64,000 bases of DNA from Companilactobacillus hulinensis (GTDB lineage: Bacteria > Bacillota > Bacilli > Lactobacillales > Lactobacillaceae). The translations under genes were made by a program, and so were the position numbers. This document shows positions 28,937-38,466 of the stretch, piece after piece (position 1 is the first letter of the stretch; every line of letters starts with the position of its first letter). The stretch lies in NCBI RefSeq assembly GCF_003946555.1, contig NZ_RHOO01000011.1:1-64000 (forward strand), in the 5' to 3' direction. The notes under the pieces are model-generated. The model ran no database searches and was not told where the DNA came from. It saw only the letters and a program-made list of their open reading frames with translations.

Positions 28937-29320
28937 TTAAGCAATTTTTTGTTCTGAACTAGGTACTCGTTCGATCAAATGATCGACGTTTTCGATCTGC
29001 TGTAAAAACAAGATTAATCTTGTGTAACGGAATTGGTCAGCCTCTGGGAACTTCTCGACTAATTCCCTACCAATATCATAGGCATTGCGGCGTCCATTGA
29101 TCTTGCTGAATACGAAGGAGCAATATGGATCCAGTTCCAAGTAGCTTTCTTCAGGGATACGCATGTGCATTTTTCGGAAGAATTTTTGGATTGGATGGTT
29201 TTGTTCGCGGATTATGGTAATAATGCCAGCTTTTCTCTTGAATTTTACTTGTGGATTCTTCTGGAATACCAATTGTTTCAAATCTTCTTCAGTAAGTTCT
29301 TTAGAACGACGTTTAGCCAT
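28937..29320 (-). CDS. PqqD-like protein (possible peptide-binding RRE fold)
   Basis: A 127-residue soluble protein. The second half matches the PqqD pattern: PEESYLELDPYCSFVF, then INGRRNAYDIGRELVEKFPEA, then RLILFLQQIENVDHL. PqqD-type proteins bind peptides (the RiPP recognition element). Here no RiPP precursor, radical SAM enzyme or cyclase is nearby. The gene sits 14 bp after an OPT oligopeptide transporter gene and 23 bp before a dipeptidase gene. A role in handling imported peptides is an inference from this context. The first 45 residues are basic (MAKRRSKELTEEDL). Confidence 0.7.
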   Translation of the reverse strand: MAKRRSKELTEEDLKQLVFQKNPQVKFKRKAGIITIIREQNHPIQKFFRKMHMRIPEESYLELDPYCSFVFSKINGRRNAYDIGRELVEKFPEADQFRYTRLILFLQQIENVDHLIERVPSSEQKIA

Positions 29321-29334
29321 AATAATTAACCTCC

Positions 29335-31254
29335 TTATTCAGTTTTACTGTCTTTTTTAATACCCGTCAATGGAATAATCATTGACACTACTAAGACTAC
29401 TAATAGGATCAATCCCATTTCGTTGCTTCCGGCGAATCCGGTAGGTGCTGCGTCACCAAGAACACCAGTAACGTGCAAGATAATACCGATCAAACCGATG
29501 ATAGATCCACCAGCAATAAGTCCTGATGAAAGACTAACACCACTTTGTACACGTCTTTCTTTGAGTTCTTTATCCTTAGTGATTCTTTCGATCAATAGTT
29601 TGATCAAAGCTCCAACTAAGATAATTGATGTAGTTGACATTGGTAGATAGAAACCAAGGGCAACTGTCATAATTGATAGACCTAACATCCAGCATACAAT
29701 AGCCATAACAACGCCAATGATGATCATGATCCATGGAAGATTTCCTGACATGATTCCTGATGTCAATGTGGCAATCAAGTTAGCTTGTGGCATACCGAAT
29801 GGTGGGTTTGATCCTGTGATTCTAAGTTGTGGTTCAAGGATAACTGTAGTACCTACAACAACAATAACACCAATCATAGCGGCAATCATGAAGTATTTCA
29901 TCATTTCGTTGTTGTTACCACCGATTACATAGTTAACTTTTTGTGTTTGTGCGTAAGCGCCACCAACAGAAATTGCAGTAACGATGAATACACCAAACAA
30001 CAAGAGAATTTCACTGTGCTCTGTATTAGTCCATCCGAAGATTACGAATACAAGAGTCATGATAACTAATGAAGCAATTGTCATACCTGAAACAGGAGCA
30101 TTAGAACATCCAATCGTACCAGCCAAACGAGCTGAAACGATAACGAACAATAGAGCTAATAATAATGAAAGGATTCCAGCAACAATAGCCATAAGGAAGT
30201 TGCCTGAAATGAAGAATCCTACTACAAAAATTGCGATAGTACCGATCAACAGTGCCCAAATACCCAAAGTATTCTTTTCACTGTCATCACTGTTCTTTGC
30301 GTTAAGCGTTTTCTTAACAGATGTAATAATAACTGGAATAAGTTTAACAGCACCGATGATACCACCACAGAGCATCATACCAGCACCAATATATTTCGAA
30401 TATGATCCTGCAACTTGATCAACATTCATTTGTGAAACAGTTAAAGCTGCGTCATTCCATACATGTGCACCGCTACCGGCCATTTGTGTGAAATAAGCAA
30501 TCAAAGGTGTGATGGCGAAGTTTGAAAGAACTGATCCAGCAAACATTACCAAGGCAACTTCTAGTCCAACAACGAATCCAATACCAGCAAGCATTGGGTT
30601 AACTTCTGTGGACATCTTCCAACGGTAGAATGAACTACCAACATAAGTGATAACACTGTTTACCCAACCGAATACTTGAGTTGTCAGCATTGTCAAGATA
30701 CCACCAATTCCGAATCCGATACCCATGAACTTCAATGAGTCACCACCGGCTTCTGATGCAACTAAGGCTTCAGAGATAGCCATTGATTCGGGGTAAACCA
30801 ATCTACCGTGTTCTTCAACAATCAGGTAGTTTTGAACTAATGATGCTGTACCAATAGCGAACAATACAGCTAAGGCACCAACTGCAACACCGGAGATGAA
30901 GTTAACCTTCCCACCGATGATAATAATTGCAGGTAAAACGTAGATCATACCACTGGCGATAGATTCACCACCACTGGACATACCTTGCAAAAGGTTCTTG
31001 CCAAGAATCCCCTTCTTCTTAGCGAATACTCCGACCATACCAGAACCAATGATCGATCCAGGAATTCCGGCTGCGACTGTAAGTCCAGCTTTCATACCAG
31101 AGTATGCTGTGGAAGCGGCGAAGATAACTGCTAGAATGGCACCCATGATCATGATGACGCCATTACCGCCTTTATTATTTTTGTCGGTTACATACGGGAC
31201 GTATTTGTTGCCATCAACGCCACCGTAGGCCGATTGAGATAACCGTTTATTCAA
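29335..31254 (-). CDS. OPT-family oligopeptide transporter
   Basis: A 639-residue membrane protein with about sixteen helices, of the bacterial OPT type. Features include a cytoplasmic N-terminus ending VIMIMGAILAVIFAASTAYSG, the block AGIPGSIIGSGMVGVFAKK and repeated Gly-rich helices such as AGGDSLKFMGIGFGIGG. OPT proteins import oligopeptides or metal-peptide complexes using the proton gradient. The start codon is TTG at 31254, seven bases after AAAGGAGGG. It is the third gene of the five-gene amino-acid operon and the only transporter in it. Confidence 0.92.
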   Translation of the reverse strand: MNKRLSQSAYGGVDGNKYVPYVTDKNNKGGNGVIMIMGAILAVIFAASTAYSGMKAGLTVAAGIPGSIIGSGMVGVFAKKKGILGKNLLQGMSSGGESIASGMIYVLPAIIIIGGKVNFISGVAVGALAVLFAIGTASLVQNYLIVEEHGRLVYPESMAISEALVASEAGGDSLKFMGIGFGIGGILTMLTTQVFGWVNSVITYVGSSFYRWKMSTEVNPMLAGIGFVVGLEVALVMFAGSVLSNFAITPLIAYFTQMAGSGAHVWNDAALTVSQMNVDQVAGSYSKYIGAGMMLCGGIIGAVKLIPVIITSVKKTLNAKNSDDSEKNTLGIWALLIGTIAIFVVGFFISGNFLMAIVAGILSLLLALLFVIVSARLAGTIGCSNAPVSGMTIASLVIMTLVFVIFGWTNTEHSEILLLFGVFIVTAISVGGAYAQTQKVNYVIGGNNNEMMKYFMIAAMIGVIVVVGTTVILEPQLRITGSNPPFGMPQANLIATLTSGIMSGNLPWIMIIIGVVMAIVCWMLGLSIMTVALGFYLPMSTTSIILVGALIKLLIERITKDKELKERRVQSGVSLSSGLIAGGSIIGLIGIILHVTGVLGDAAPTGFAGSNEMGLILLVVLVVSMIIPLTGIKKDSKTE

Positions 31255-31288
31255 AGTAGTTCCCTCCTTTACTAATTAGTTCTAACAA

Positions 31289-32341
31289 TTAACCCACAAA
31301 ATGATCTTTAGCATCATTAGTCAAGAAGTGATCAATGTTCTTAGAAACTCTCTCTAAGTCAACATTTCCACCTGATACCAAAGCTACGACTTTTTTATCT
31401 TCAAGCCACTTTGGATCGATCTTGCCTGCTTCTAGAGCTGCAGTTGGAAGTGCACCAGCTCCTTCAGCAACAGTCTTAGTTCTCTGAAGAAGGTCTTTCA
31501 TTGCAGTTGCGATTTCTTCTTCATTAACTAGAACCATTTCATCAACTAAATTCTTAGTAATTGGGAATGTAATGCTTCCCGGTGTAGCAACTGCAGTACC
31601 ATCTGCCAATGTTGGTGCAGTACTTTGAGTTGTGATTTTATCTGCTTCATATGATGCAGTCATACCATGAATATTCTCGGATTGTACACCGACAATATGG
31701 ATATTAGGATTGTATGACTTGAGGGCTGTAGCAATACCAGAGATCAATCCACCACCACCAACTGGGACGATAACTGTGTCAACATCCCAAAGTTGATCTA
31801 ATATCTCTAGTCCGATTGTTCCTTGTCCAGCAATAACATAATCATCATTGTATGGATCAACGATCGTATAGCCCTTTCTCTTGGCTTCTTCTTCCATGAA
31901 CTTGTGAGCTTCATCGAAGTTGTCACCATGAAGAATTACTTCTGCACCATATCCAGCAGTTGCTTCTTGTTTGGCAATTGGTGATCCATGAGGCATAACG
32001 ACAACTGCCTTGATGCCCAATAGATGTGATGTCAATGCGACACCTTGAGCATGATTACCAGCTGAAGCAGCGATAACCCCTTTTGATTTTTCAAGATCAC
32101 TCAAATGTTGGATCTTGTTGAAAGCTCCACGGAATTTGAATGAACCTGTCAGTTGCATATTTTCTAGTTTCAGATAAACATCACCGTGTGCAACATTACG
32201 GCTTAAAAACATTGATTGAATCAGAGGAGTTGTCCGTCCAATTTTGTGGATTATGTGACTAGCTTCTTCGATATCTTTCATAGAAACAGGATCCATGAAT
32301 GAATCCTTTTCCATTTCTTTTGCTTCTTCTACGGACATCAT
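31289..32341 (-). CDS. Threonine ammonia-lyase (threonine/serine deaminase, catabolic type)
   Basis: A 350-residue PLP enzyme converting L-threonine to 2-oxobutyrate and ammonia. The PLP Lys is in LTGSFKFRGA (about residue 62), ASAGNHAQGVA follows, and the phosphate loop is PVGGGGLISG. The length matches the TdcB type; the long C-terminal ACT regulatory part of biosynthetic IlvA is absent, which suggests catabolic use. The ATG at 32341 follows AAGGAGG by 8 nt; an upstream GTG overlaps that site. It lies 13 bp after ald and 34 bp before the OPT gene. Confidence 0.92.
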   Translation of the reverse strand: MMSVEEAKEMEKDSFMDPVSMKDIEEASHIIHKIGRTTPLIQSMFLSRNVAHGDVYLKLENMQLTGSFKFRGAFNKIQHLSDLEKSKGVIAASAGNHAQGVALTSHLLGIKAVVVMPHGSPIAKQEATAGYGAEVILHGDNFDEAHKFMEEEAKRKGYTIVDPYNDDYVIAGQGTIGLEILDQLWDVDTVIVPVGGGGLISGIATALKSYNPNIHIVGVQSENIHGMTASYEADKITTQSTAPTLADGTAVATPGSITFPITKNLVDEMVLVNEEEIATAMKDLLQRTKTVAEGAGALPTAALEAGKIDPKWLEDKKVVALVSGGNVDLERVSKNIDHFLTNDAKDHFVG

Positions 32342-32354
32342 TGTGCGCACCTCC

Positions 32355-33467
32355 TTAGTCTATTAGTGCACCTAATTCTGAATAATCTAGATTCAATGAA
32401 TCTGCTAAACCTTTATTTGTAACTTCCCCATGATATACATTGACACCTGATGCAAGTGCATCGTCTTTTTCAATAGCTTTGTCTAAGCCATTTTCAACGA
32501 TCTCTTGGAGATACTTGATGTTACCAACAGCCAATGCAAGTGTTGCTGTACGTGGAACAGCACCTGGTTGGTTAGGAACAGCATAGTGAATAACGTTGAA
32601 CTTAGTAAATACTGGATCTTCGATTGTTGTTGGATGATCAATTGTCTCCACTGTTCCACCTTGATCAATCGCTACATCAACTAGTACACTGCCTGGTTTC
32701 ATTGATTTAACCATAGCTTCTGTAACTAGTTTCGGTGGACGTGCTCCTGGAATAAGAATTGTTGAAATAAACAAATCAGCATCTTTGATTTCTTTAGCCA
32801 AGTTTTCTGGAGTTGATGAAACACCTCTGAATTCTTGTCCTTCAAAATGCTTTCTTAACCAGTTCAATCTTTCTTCTTTCAACTCGATGATCGTTACATG
32901 GCATCCCATGTTCAAAGCAAGTGTTGCAGCATTCAAAGCAGCATTACCACCACCAAAGATGACTACATTACCAGCTCCTACTTCTGGAGTTCCTGGTAGA
33001 AGAATTCCTTCTCCACCATGTTGAGCTTCAAGATAGTAAGTTCCCATGATAACTGAACGTCTTCCGGCAATGGCACTCATTGGGCTCAATAATGCCAACT
33101 TGCCGTCTTCAACGATTGTTTCACCACCAATTGCACTGGTACCGGCCTTCATCATTGCTTGAACTGTAGCTGGAGATGAAGCTAAATGTTGAAATCCCCA
33201 AATTACTTGTCCAGGTTTGAAGTATTGATACTCTTCTTCATCAGGTTCCTTGACCTTAACAACAAGATCAGCTTCCCAACTTTGTGCATGACTCACAATC
33301 TTACCGCCAGCTTCTTCGTAGCTTTCATTACTGAAACCTGCACCGACACCGGCATTCTCTTCTACAAGAACCTCAGCACCTGATGAAATGAGTTTAGCAA
33401 CATTCTCAGGAGTTACTGCAACTCTGCCTTCACCGGCCTTTTGTTCTTTAACAACACCAACACGCAT
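32355..33467 (-). CDS. ald: Alanine dehydrogenase
   Basis: A 370-residue enzyme, L-alanine + NAD to pyruvate + ammonia + NADH (reversible). It begins MRVGVVKEQKAGEGRVA; residues KVKEP and the His of FQHLA are in place. The NAD-binding loop reads VVIFGGGNAALNAA instead of the usual G-G-G-V-V-G, a mild departure. It is the first gene of the five-gene operon. Together with serine and threonine deaminases nearby it would yield 2-oxoacids and ammonia from peptides. Confidence 0.93.
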   Translation of the reverse strand: MRVGVVKEQKAGEGRVAVTPENVAKLISSGAEVLVEENAGVGAGFSNESYEEAGGKIVSHAQSWEADLVVKVKEPDEEEYQYFKPGQVIWGFQHLASSPATVQAMMKAGTSAIGGETIVEDGKLALLSPMSAIAGRRSVIMGTYYLEAQHGGEGILLPGTPEVGAGNVVIFGGGNAALNAATLALNMGCHVTIIELKEERLNWLRKHFEGQEFRGVSSTPENLAKEIKDADLFISTILIPGARPPKLVTEAMVKSMKPGSVLVDVAIDQGGTVETIDHPTTIEDPVFTKFNVIHYAVPNQPGAVPRTATLALAVGNIKYLQEIVENGLDKAIEKDDALASGVNVYHGEVTNKGLADSLNLDYSELGALID

Positions 33468-33812
33468 TATCTTTCAGTCCTTTCTACTTCTCTCGCAATT
33501 GCAACTTTATGTTAACTTCTTCACATATGTTTAGTCAAGCACTTTTCTGAAATATATCTCAAAATACACTAACTACACACACATGTTTATGAACCTTGGA
33601 CAGTTACGTTTGTAGACTTGTAAACAGTTACATTGCCTGATATAAAAGGATATACACTTGTTCAGTAACAGTGGACACTACGCCAAATATTATTTATATC
33701 ATATTTCATGAAATGATTTTCTAATAATTATTAGCAATTGCTTTCAGCTGTTTACAAAAAAAGAGCCCTGCTTTCACAGAGTTCTCTCACTTTTTCACTA
33801 ACTTATAATTAT
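33468..33812. other. Intergenic region upstream of ald
   Basis: 345 bp of AT-rich sequence with no reading frame. It should hold the ald promoter. Short repeated words are visible: ACAGTTAC twice (about 33601 and 33624) and TTTGTAGACTTGTAAAC, an imperfect palindrome (about 33609-33626). They could be operators of an unknown regulator. The far end carries the terminator of the upstream dipeptidase gene. Confidence 0.5.
33755..33790 (-). terminator. Terminator of the second C69 dipeptidase gene
   Basis: On the minus strand AGAACTCTG..CAGGGCTCT followed by seven T. It isolates the second dipeptidase gene from the ald operon. Confidence 0.7.
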
Positions 33813-35219
33813 TTATAAATTGGGATCCATCTTAAATGTTAATCCTGATAATTCCGTTCCTTCTGTAACTAGTTTTGCCAACAATTCTTTAGCTTTATCA
33901 TTAAAATACGTCACAATCTCATGATTTTGTTGCGTCAAATATTCAGTTAATTCAGTACCAAATAGTGATGCCGCATCATTTTCAACTGATTGAATCTTCT
34001 GACGCGACCATTGTGATAATTCCTTTTGATAATCCAAGTCTTCTTCAATGAATTCATTGTAATGTGACTCAACTACCATTGATAACGCCTCATAGATCCA
34101 ATATGCATCTTTAAGATTCATACTATTGGAAATAGTACTGTAACTTTCATCTGTTTCGTTAGCATCTGTGAAAAATGGCACAAAAGTTGTAAAGCTAGGA
34201 ATGCCATAACACTTCCATTCAACACTCAATTTGTCAGGCTTTAACTGCAAAATATGAGAATTAGCGGTCCTTGATAACGAAATAGCGCGATAACGTCTCT
34301 TATCATCATCACTACCATTTCCCAGCGGATCGAATTGGGTCTCATTATAATGAGACTTCAAAATATATTGAATATCTTCAACTGATATCTTACGTTCAGC
34401 CTTACGTAAGAATGGAAGCTCTGATGATTCAGGGTTTTGTTCGATGCTTGGATTCAAATACTTCTGTGCATACCAAACACGTGGTGTGTTGTAGTGATGG
34501 TCTGATTTAGTATTAGTACCGAAAATATGTCTGAAGTTAAACTTGCCTTCATCTGGATTCAATCCATGTTCGTCAACAAATTCTTGAATACCATCTGACC
34601 ACATATAATAGTCAGGATTATCGAAGTCGATCTCTTCAATACCAATTTGATTGGCAGCAAAGGCATAACAATCATCAGGAATGCGAATAGCTACCCAGTG
34701 GTGACCAGTCGCAATTTCCATATACCAGACTTCATCTTGATCACTGAATTGAACGCCGTTACTTTCGGTCGCACCATACTTAGCAATCAATTCTCCTAAT
34801 CGTTTGACACCATCCCTAGCAGAATCAATATAGGGAAGAACTAGTGTAGTAATTGAATCCTCGGCAACGCCATTCTCGATCAATGGATCATATCCAAGAA
34901 CCCGCTCATTGCCATAGACACTCTCAGTTGCACTCATGGCGACGTTCTTCTCATTGATGCCGTCCTCTTCATATAATCCTTCAGTTGTATTAAGATCTGG
35001 AGAACTCGTATATCTGTACCCACTTGTTGGTAACTTCTCAGTCAAGCCATTGTAGACTGACTTGTAGGTTTCAATTCTATTAGTCACCGCTGGTTGAACA
35101 AAGAACTTCTTTGGATAGATAGCCACATAGTTATCTTCATTTCTAGCAATATAAGTACTGCCATCCATCGATGCCTTTTTACCGACCATAATAGATGAGC
35201 AAGCTGCGTGTTTTTGCAT
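33813..35219 (-). CDS. C69-family dipeptidase (PepD-type), second copy
   Basis: A 468-residue paralogue of the dipeptidase at 27483-28913; the two are clearly similar along their whole length. The catalytic Cys is in HAACSSIMVGKKAS near residue 7, with DGSTYIARNED following. It is transcribed alone, between two terminators, rather than with the transporter operon. The two copies probably differ in regulation or specificity. Confidence 0.92.
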   Translation of the reverse strand: MQKHAACSSIMVGKKASMDGSTYIARNEDNYVAIYPKKFFVQPAVTNRIETYKSVYNGLTEKLPTSGYRYTSSPDLNTTEGLYEEDGINEKNVAMSATESVYGNERVLGYDPLIENGVAEDSITTLVLPYIDSARDGVKRLGELIAKYGATESNGVQFSDQDEVWYMEIATGHHWVAIRIPDDCYAFAANQIGIEEIDFDNPDYYMWSDGIQEFVDEHGLNPDEGKFNFRHIFGTNTKSDHHYNTPRVWYAQKYLNPSIEQNPESSELPFLRKAERKISVEDIQYILKSHYNETQFDPLGNGSDDDKRRYRAISLSRTANSHILQLKPDKLSVEWKCYGIPSFTTFVPFFTDANETDESYSTISNSMNLKDAYWIYEALSMVVESHYNEFIEEDLDYQKELSQWSRQKIQSVENDAASLFGTELTEYLTQQNHEIVTYFNDKAKELLAKLVTEGTELSGLTFKMDPNL

Positions 35220-35268
35220 TAGTTGTCCCCTCCTAGTTAATTAATTACAGAATAGTTTATCTATGAAC

Positions 35269-35305
35269 AAAAAGAAACCCCACGATTTTTGGTCGTGAGG
35301 TTTTG
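35269..35305 (-). terminator. Terminator of the GH1-EIIC-small membrane protein operon
   Basis: AAACCCCACGA..TCGTGAGGTTT hairpin; on the minus strand it ends in TTTCTTTTTG. It lies 16 bp after the last gene of the operon. Confidence 0.85.
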
Positions 35306-35320
35306 AAAAGTACAATCACT

Positions 35321-35503
35321 CTACTTTTTCTTAGCTGCATTATTTTCTTCTAAATGCTTGCGTAATGTAATGATAAAGAGGATTGCAACTACGAATGTGC
35401 TGATAGTAGTAAGACTCAATCCAAAATTGACTAGGTCGAATAATCCCAATAATATCAGCAATGCAATTGCGATATAACTGAACCAAATTCTTTCAAATTT
35501 CAT
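35321..35503 (-). CDS. Small membrane protein, 60 aa, in a PTS operon
   Basis: The product has two hydrophobic helices (about residues 8-26 and 28-47) and the charged tail RKHLEENNAAKKK. It is 25 bp downstream of the EIIC gene and is followed by a terminator, so it belongs to the GH1-EIIC operon. AGAGGACATATATA precedes the ATG. Family not recognised. It may be an accessory of the permease, but that is inference only. Confidence 0.75.
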   Translation of the reverse strand: MKFERIWFSYIAIALLILLGLFDLVNFGLSLTTISTFVVAILFIITLRKHLEENNAAKKK

Positions 35504-35528
35504 TATATATGTCCTCTTTTCTTAATTT

Positions 35529-36884
35529 TTAAGCTTTAGCTGCACCAGCAGCTTCTTCAGCATGTAGTTGTTCAGCTTGTTTTGCAGCAACACGTTCAGA
35601 AATCTTCATGAATGGTAGATACAAAGCAACACCGACAGCTAGGATAACAACTTGAAGAACTACAGCACGCCAATCACCGGCTGTTGATAGATATGGTCCG
35701 ATCAATGGAGGAGTAGTCCATGGTACTAAGACGACGGTTCTTGAAACTAAGCCTGCTAATGTTGCATAATAACCCATCAAAGCTCCGATAACTGGGAACA
35801 ATACGAATGGAATCATCATTGGCAAGTTGAAGACGATAGGATAACCGAAGATCATAGGTTCGTTGATATTGAAAATACCAGGAGCTAATGAAAGTTTGGC
35901 AACATCTCTACTTGATTTAACTTTACTAAATAACAGAATAGCGATAATAAGAGAAATTGTTGAACCAGAACCACCAACTAGAACGTAGTTTGAAACGAAT
36001 GAAGTTGTGATGATGTTAGGAATTTGTGCATGGTGTGCATAAGCTAACATGTTTTGGTTCATGTTGATAAGTACAAGTGGATCCATCAAAGAACCTGAAA
36101 TAACTGTTTGGTGAATACCTAAAGTAAATAGGAAGTTGGCAACAAAGTAAATTACACAGAATCCTAAAATACTTGTATTGAATCCACGAAGTGGTTCTTG
36201 GACCCAGTTCTTGATCAAGTTGATCAAATCTGTGTTGAATAGACCTGCTAATAATGCTGCTAGTAGAGCAAAGAATGACATTAAGATCAAAGCAGGAAGT
36301 AAAACACTAAATGAAGAACTAACTGCAGGTGGAACATTCTCACCTAAATTGATTTGTAATTTCTTGATTCCAGCTAATTTAATGAAGATAGCTGTAGCTA
36401 AAAGTCCGATAATAATACCACCGAACATACCTTGTGTACCTGTGTTCAAGAAGCTCAAACCACCAGATACGTTATGTGCCTTACCTGCTGCATCTGATAA
36501 TGATACAGTTCCTGGCATCATAATGAATAGTGAAGCTAGTGACATAGCTGCGGCAGCGATTGGGTTATTGAAGCCTTTGTTTTTAGCTAAAGCATAACCA
36601 ATCATTGGAGCAACTAGGACACTGGCAACGTTCAAAGTACCATTTGAAATAGCGTTACCAAATACTTGAACCTTTGCTAATGTGTCACCTTTGAATATCC
36701 ACATAAAGACTGTGTTGTTCAACAATGTTCCTAAACCAGCAATAATGAAGACTGGAAGGATAACAGCGAACGCATCACGCAAAGATCTTAGATAAACCCA
36801 ATTACCTACGGTAACAGAAACTTGTGTGAACTTATCCAAAAAACTATTATGTTCTAGTTTTTCGGAAGTTGATTCCTTTGCCAT
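35529..36884 (-). CDS. PTS sugar transporter subunit EIIC (lactose/cellobiose family), second copy
   Basis: A 451-residue permease with about ten helices. FNINEPMIFGYPIVFNLP holds the conserved N-x-x-E-P motif and VPWTTPPLIGPYLSTAG is also typical. ATG at 36884 follows GAGGGGTG. It lies 20 bp after the GH1 gene. As with the first EIIC, no EIIA or EIIB gene is in the cluster, so common cellobiose-type EIIA/EIIB must serve it. Alignment by eye to the first EIIC shows the same family but many differences, so the sugars may differ. Confidence 0.92.
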   Translation of the reverse strand: MAKESTSEKLEHNSFLDKFTQVSVTVGNWVYLRSLRDAFAVILPVFIIAGLGTLLNNTVFMWIFKGDTLAKVQVFGNAISNGTLNVASVLVAPMIGYALAKNKGFNNPIAAAAMSLASLFIMMPGTVSLSDAAGKAHNVSGGLSFLNTGTQGMFGGIIIGLLATAIFIKLAGIKKLQINLGENVPPAVSSSFSVLLPALILMSFFALLAALLAGLFNTDLINLIKNWVQEPLRGFNTSILGFCVIYFVANFLFTLGIHQTVISGSLMDPLVLINMNQNMLAYAHHAQIPNIITTSFVSNYVLVGGSGSTISLIIAILLFSKVKSSRDVAKLSLAPGIFNINEPMIFGYPIVFNLPMMIPFVLFPVIGALMGYYATLAGLVSRTVVLVPWTTPPLIGPYLSTAGDWRAVVLQVVILAVGVALYLPFMKISERVAAKQAEQLHAEEAAGAAKA

Positions 36885-36904
36885 GTTAACACCCCTCAAA
36901 AATT

Positions 36905-38287
36905 TTAATTAATATCACTTAAATCTGCGCCATTTGTTTCAATAACGTGTTTCAACCACCAATAACTCTTCTTTGGCACACGACGCATGTCTTTTAGATC
37001 ATGGTTTGTACGGTTGACGTAAACTGTTCCATAACGTTTGTCCATATTGCCGCTAGAACTAGGTATATCGATTAATCCCCAACCGAGATAACCTATTACA
37101 TCAACACCATCTTCAAAGATGGCATCTTCCATTGCTTGGATATGTTCACGATGATATGAGATACGATAATCATCTTGAATTTCTCCACCATCAAATTCTT
37201 CACGAACACCAATACCATTTTCAATGGGGAACATTGGTACTCCATATTCGTTGTAAACCTTTGTCAAAATATCGCGGAATCCTAGTGGATCAATCTGCCA
37301 GCCAAACTCTGAGGCTTTAAGATAAGGGTTCTTTTTGATACCTTCATCTAGGTAATGATTTGGAATCGTTCCTTCAGGAACCTGTGCAGCACTGATCGTG
37401 TCGCTTCTATAATAGCTAAATGCAATAAAATCAGATGTTAATTTAATGAGAACATCTTCATCTTCAGGCTGGAAGTCCATATCGATCCCATGATTCTTAA
37501 CAAAAGTCATTACTTCATTTGAATAACGACCATAGACAAATGCATCTAATAGATCACGGTTCATAAATTCGTTGATCTGACGTGCATATAAAACATCTTT
37601 AGGATCTGGAGATGCGGGATATGCTTCACTATATGCAAGCATTCCACCTATCTTACAATCGGTATTGTCATGAATGTAATTTGCTACCCCCGCATGAGCT
37701 AGCATTACATGATGGCTGATTTGATACAACTCGTCGTCTGTCTTATCACCTTCCAAATAACCGGCAATGCGGAATGCTTCTCCCATATGATATAGATTCT
37801 GTTCGTTGAAAGTAATCCAATACTTAACACGACTACCGAATCTCTTGACCATTTCTTCGCCATAACGGACAAATGCATCAACCACGTGACGTGATAAAAA
37901 TCCGTTATATTTTTCTGCCAAGTGTAATGGCATATCAAAGTGGTACAAGCAGATCATTGGAGTAATGTTACGAGCTAGAAGTGCATCGATCAATTTACTA
38001 TAGAACTCAATGCCCTCTTCATTGAACTCGCCATCACCATCTGGATTAACACGGCTCCAAGAAATTTGGAATCGATAGAAGTTCATTCCCTGCTTTGCCA
38101 TCAAATCGAAGTCTTCTTCATAGCGATGATACTCATCAATAGCATCATGCCAATCTGAGGAATTCTCTGTAGCAGGACGATCATCATAAACTGATTTACC
38201 CTTACCACCGATATTCCAAGCACCTTCCGTTTGCATGCTGGACGTTGAATTCCCCCATGCAAAATCTTTTGGTAACTGCTTTGTCAT
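36905..38287 (-). CDS. 6-phospho-beta-glucosidase (GH1), second copy
   Basis: A 460-residue GH1 enzyme. N-terminal signature LPKDFAWGNSTSSMQTEGAW; acid/base Glu in YWITFNEQNLY (about residue 165), nucleophile in MFPIENGIGV (about residue 355). It is the first gene of a three-gene operon with EIIC and a small membrane protein and is divergent from a GntR-type regulator. The promoter at 38338-38365 has a cre-like site just downstream. The substrate should be a phospho-beta-glucoside; the exact sugar cannot be told. Confidence 0.92.
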   Translation of the reverse strand: MTKQLPKDFAWGNSTSSMQTEGAWNIGGKGKSVYDDRPATENSSDWHDAIDEYHRYEEDFDLMAKQGMNFYRFQISWSRVNPDGDGEFNEEGIEFYSKLIDALLARNITPMICLYHFDMPLHLAEKYNGFLSRHVVDAFVRYGEEMVKRFGSRVKYWITFNEQNLYHMGEAFRIAGYLEGDKTDDELYQISHHVMLAHAGVANYIHDNTDCKIGGMLAYSEAYPASPDPKDVLYARQINEFMNRDLLDAFVYGRYSNEVMTFVKNHGIDMDFQPEDEDVLIKLTSDFIAFSYYRSDTISAAQVPEGTIPNHYLDEGIKKNPYLKASEFGWQIDPLGFRDILTKVYNEYGVPMFPIENGIGVREEFDGGEIQDDYRISYHREHIQAMEDAIFEDGVDVIGYLGWGLIDIPSSSGNMDKRYGTVYVNRTNHDLKDMRRVPKKSYWWLKHVIETNGADLSDIN

Positions 38288-38324
38288 ACTACACCGCCTC
38301 TTAAAAATTTTTGAATCGCTAACT

Positions 38325-38365
38325 TGAATACGCTTTCAGTATACACTAAGTTTCACGAATGTAAA
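38325..38365 (-). promoter_or_regulatory. Promoter of the second GH1-EIIC operon with a cre-like site
   Basis: On the minus strand TTTACA (38360-38365), 16 bp, TATACT (38338-38343). TGAATACGCTTTCA (38325-38338) directly follows the -10 and resembles the CcpA consensus. A GTATAC word overlaps the -10. Confidence 0.6.
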
Positions 38366-38434
38366 CATTTAATTTTATAAAAGTATATACATTTAAATCA
38401 ACCATTATTCTTGAAACATGATAAAATGTTAGTC

Positions 38435-38446
38435 GTATACGTATAC
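38435..38446. promoter_or_regulatory. Probable GntR-family operator, GTATACGTATAC
   Basis: A perfect 12-bp palindrome 21 bp upstream of the regulator gene. GTATAC recurs at about 38339 by the GH1 promoter, and AAAAGTATATACATTT lies near 38378, so the regulator may bind several sites between the two genes. Confidence 0.6.
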
Positions 38447-38466
38447 ATTCAGGGAGAAGCAGTAAC

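Noticed and set aside
28937-29320. RiPP (peptide natural product) gene cluster based on the PqqD-like protein
   Set aside because: No precursor peptide, radical SAM, cyclodehydratase or dedicated exporter gene is next to it.
29717-30418. Long plus-strand open frames opposite the OPT transporter gene
   Set aside because: They are antisense shadows of a strongly coding gene, with no ribosome-binding sites and no recognisable protein.
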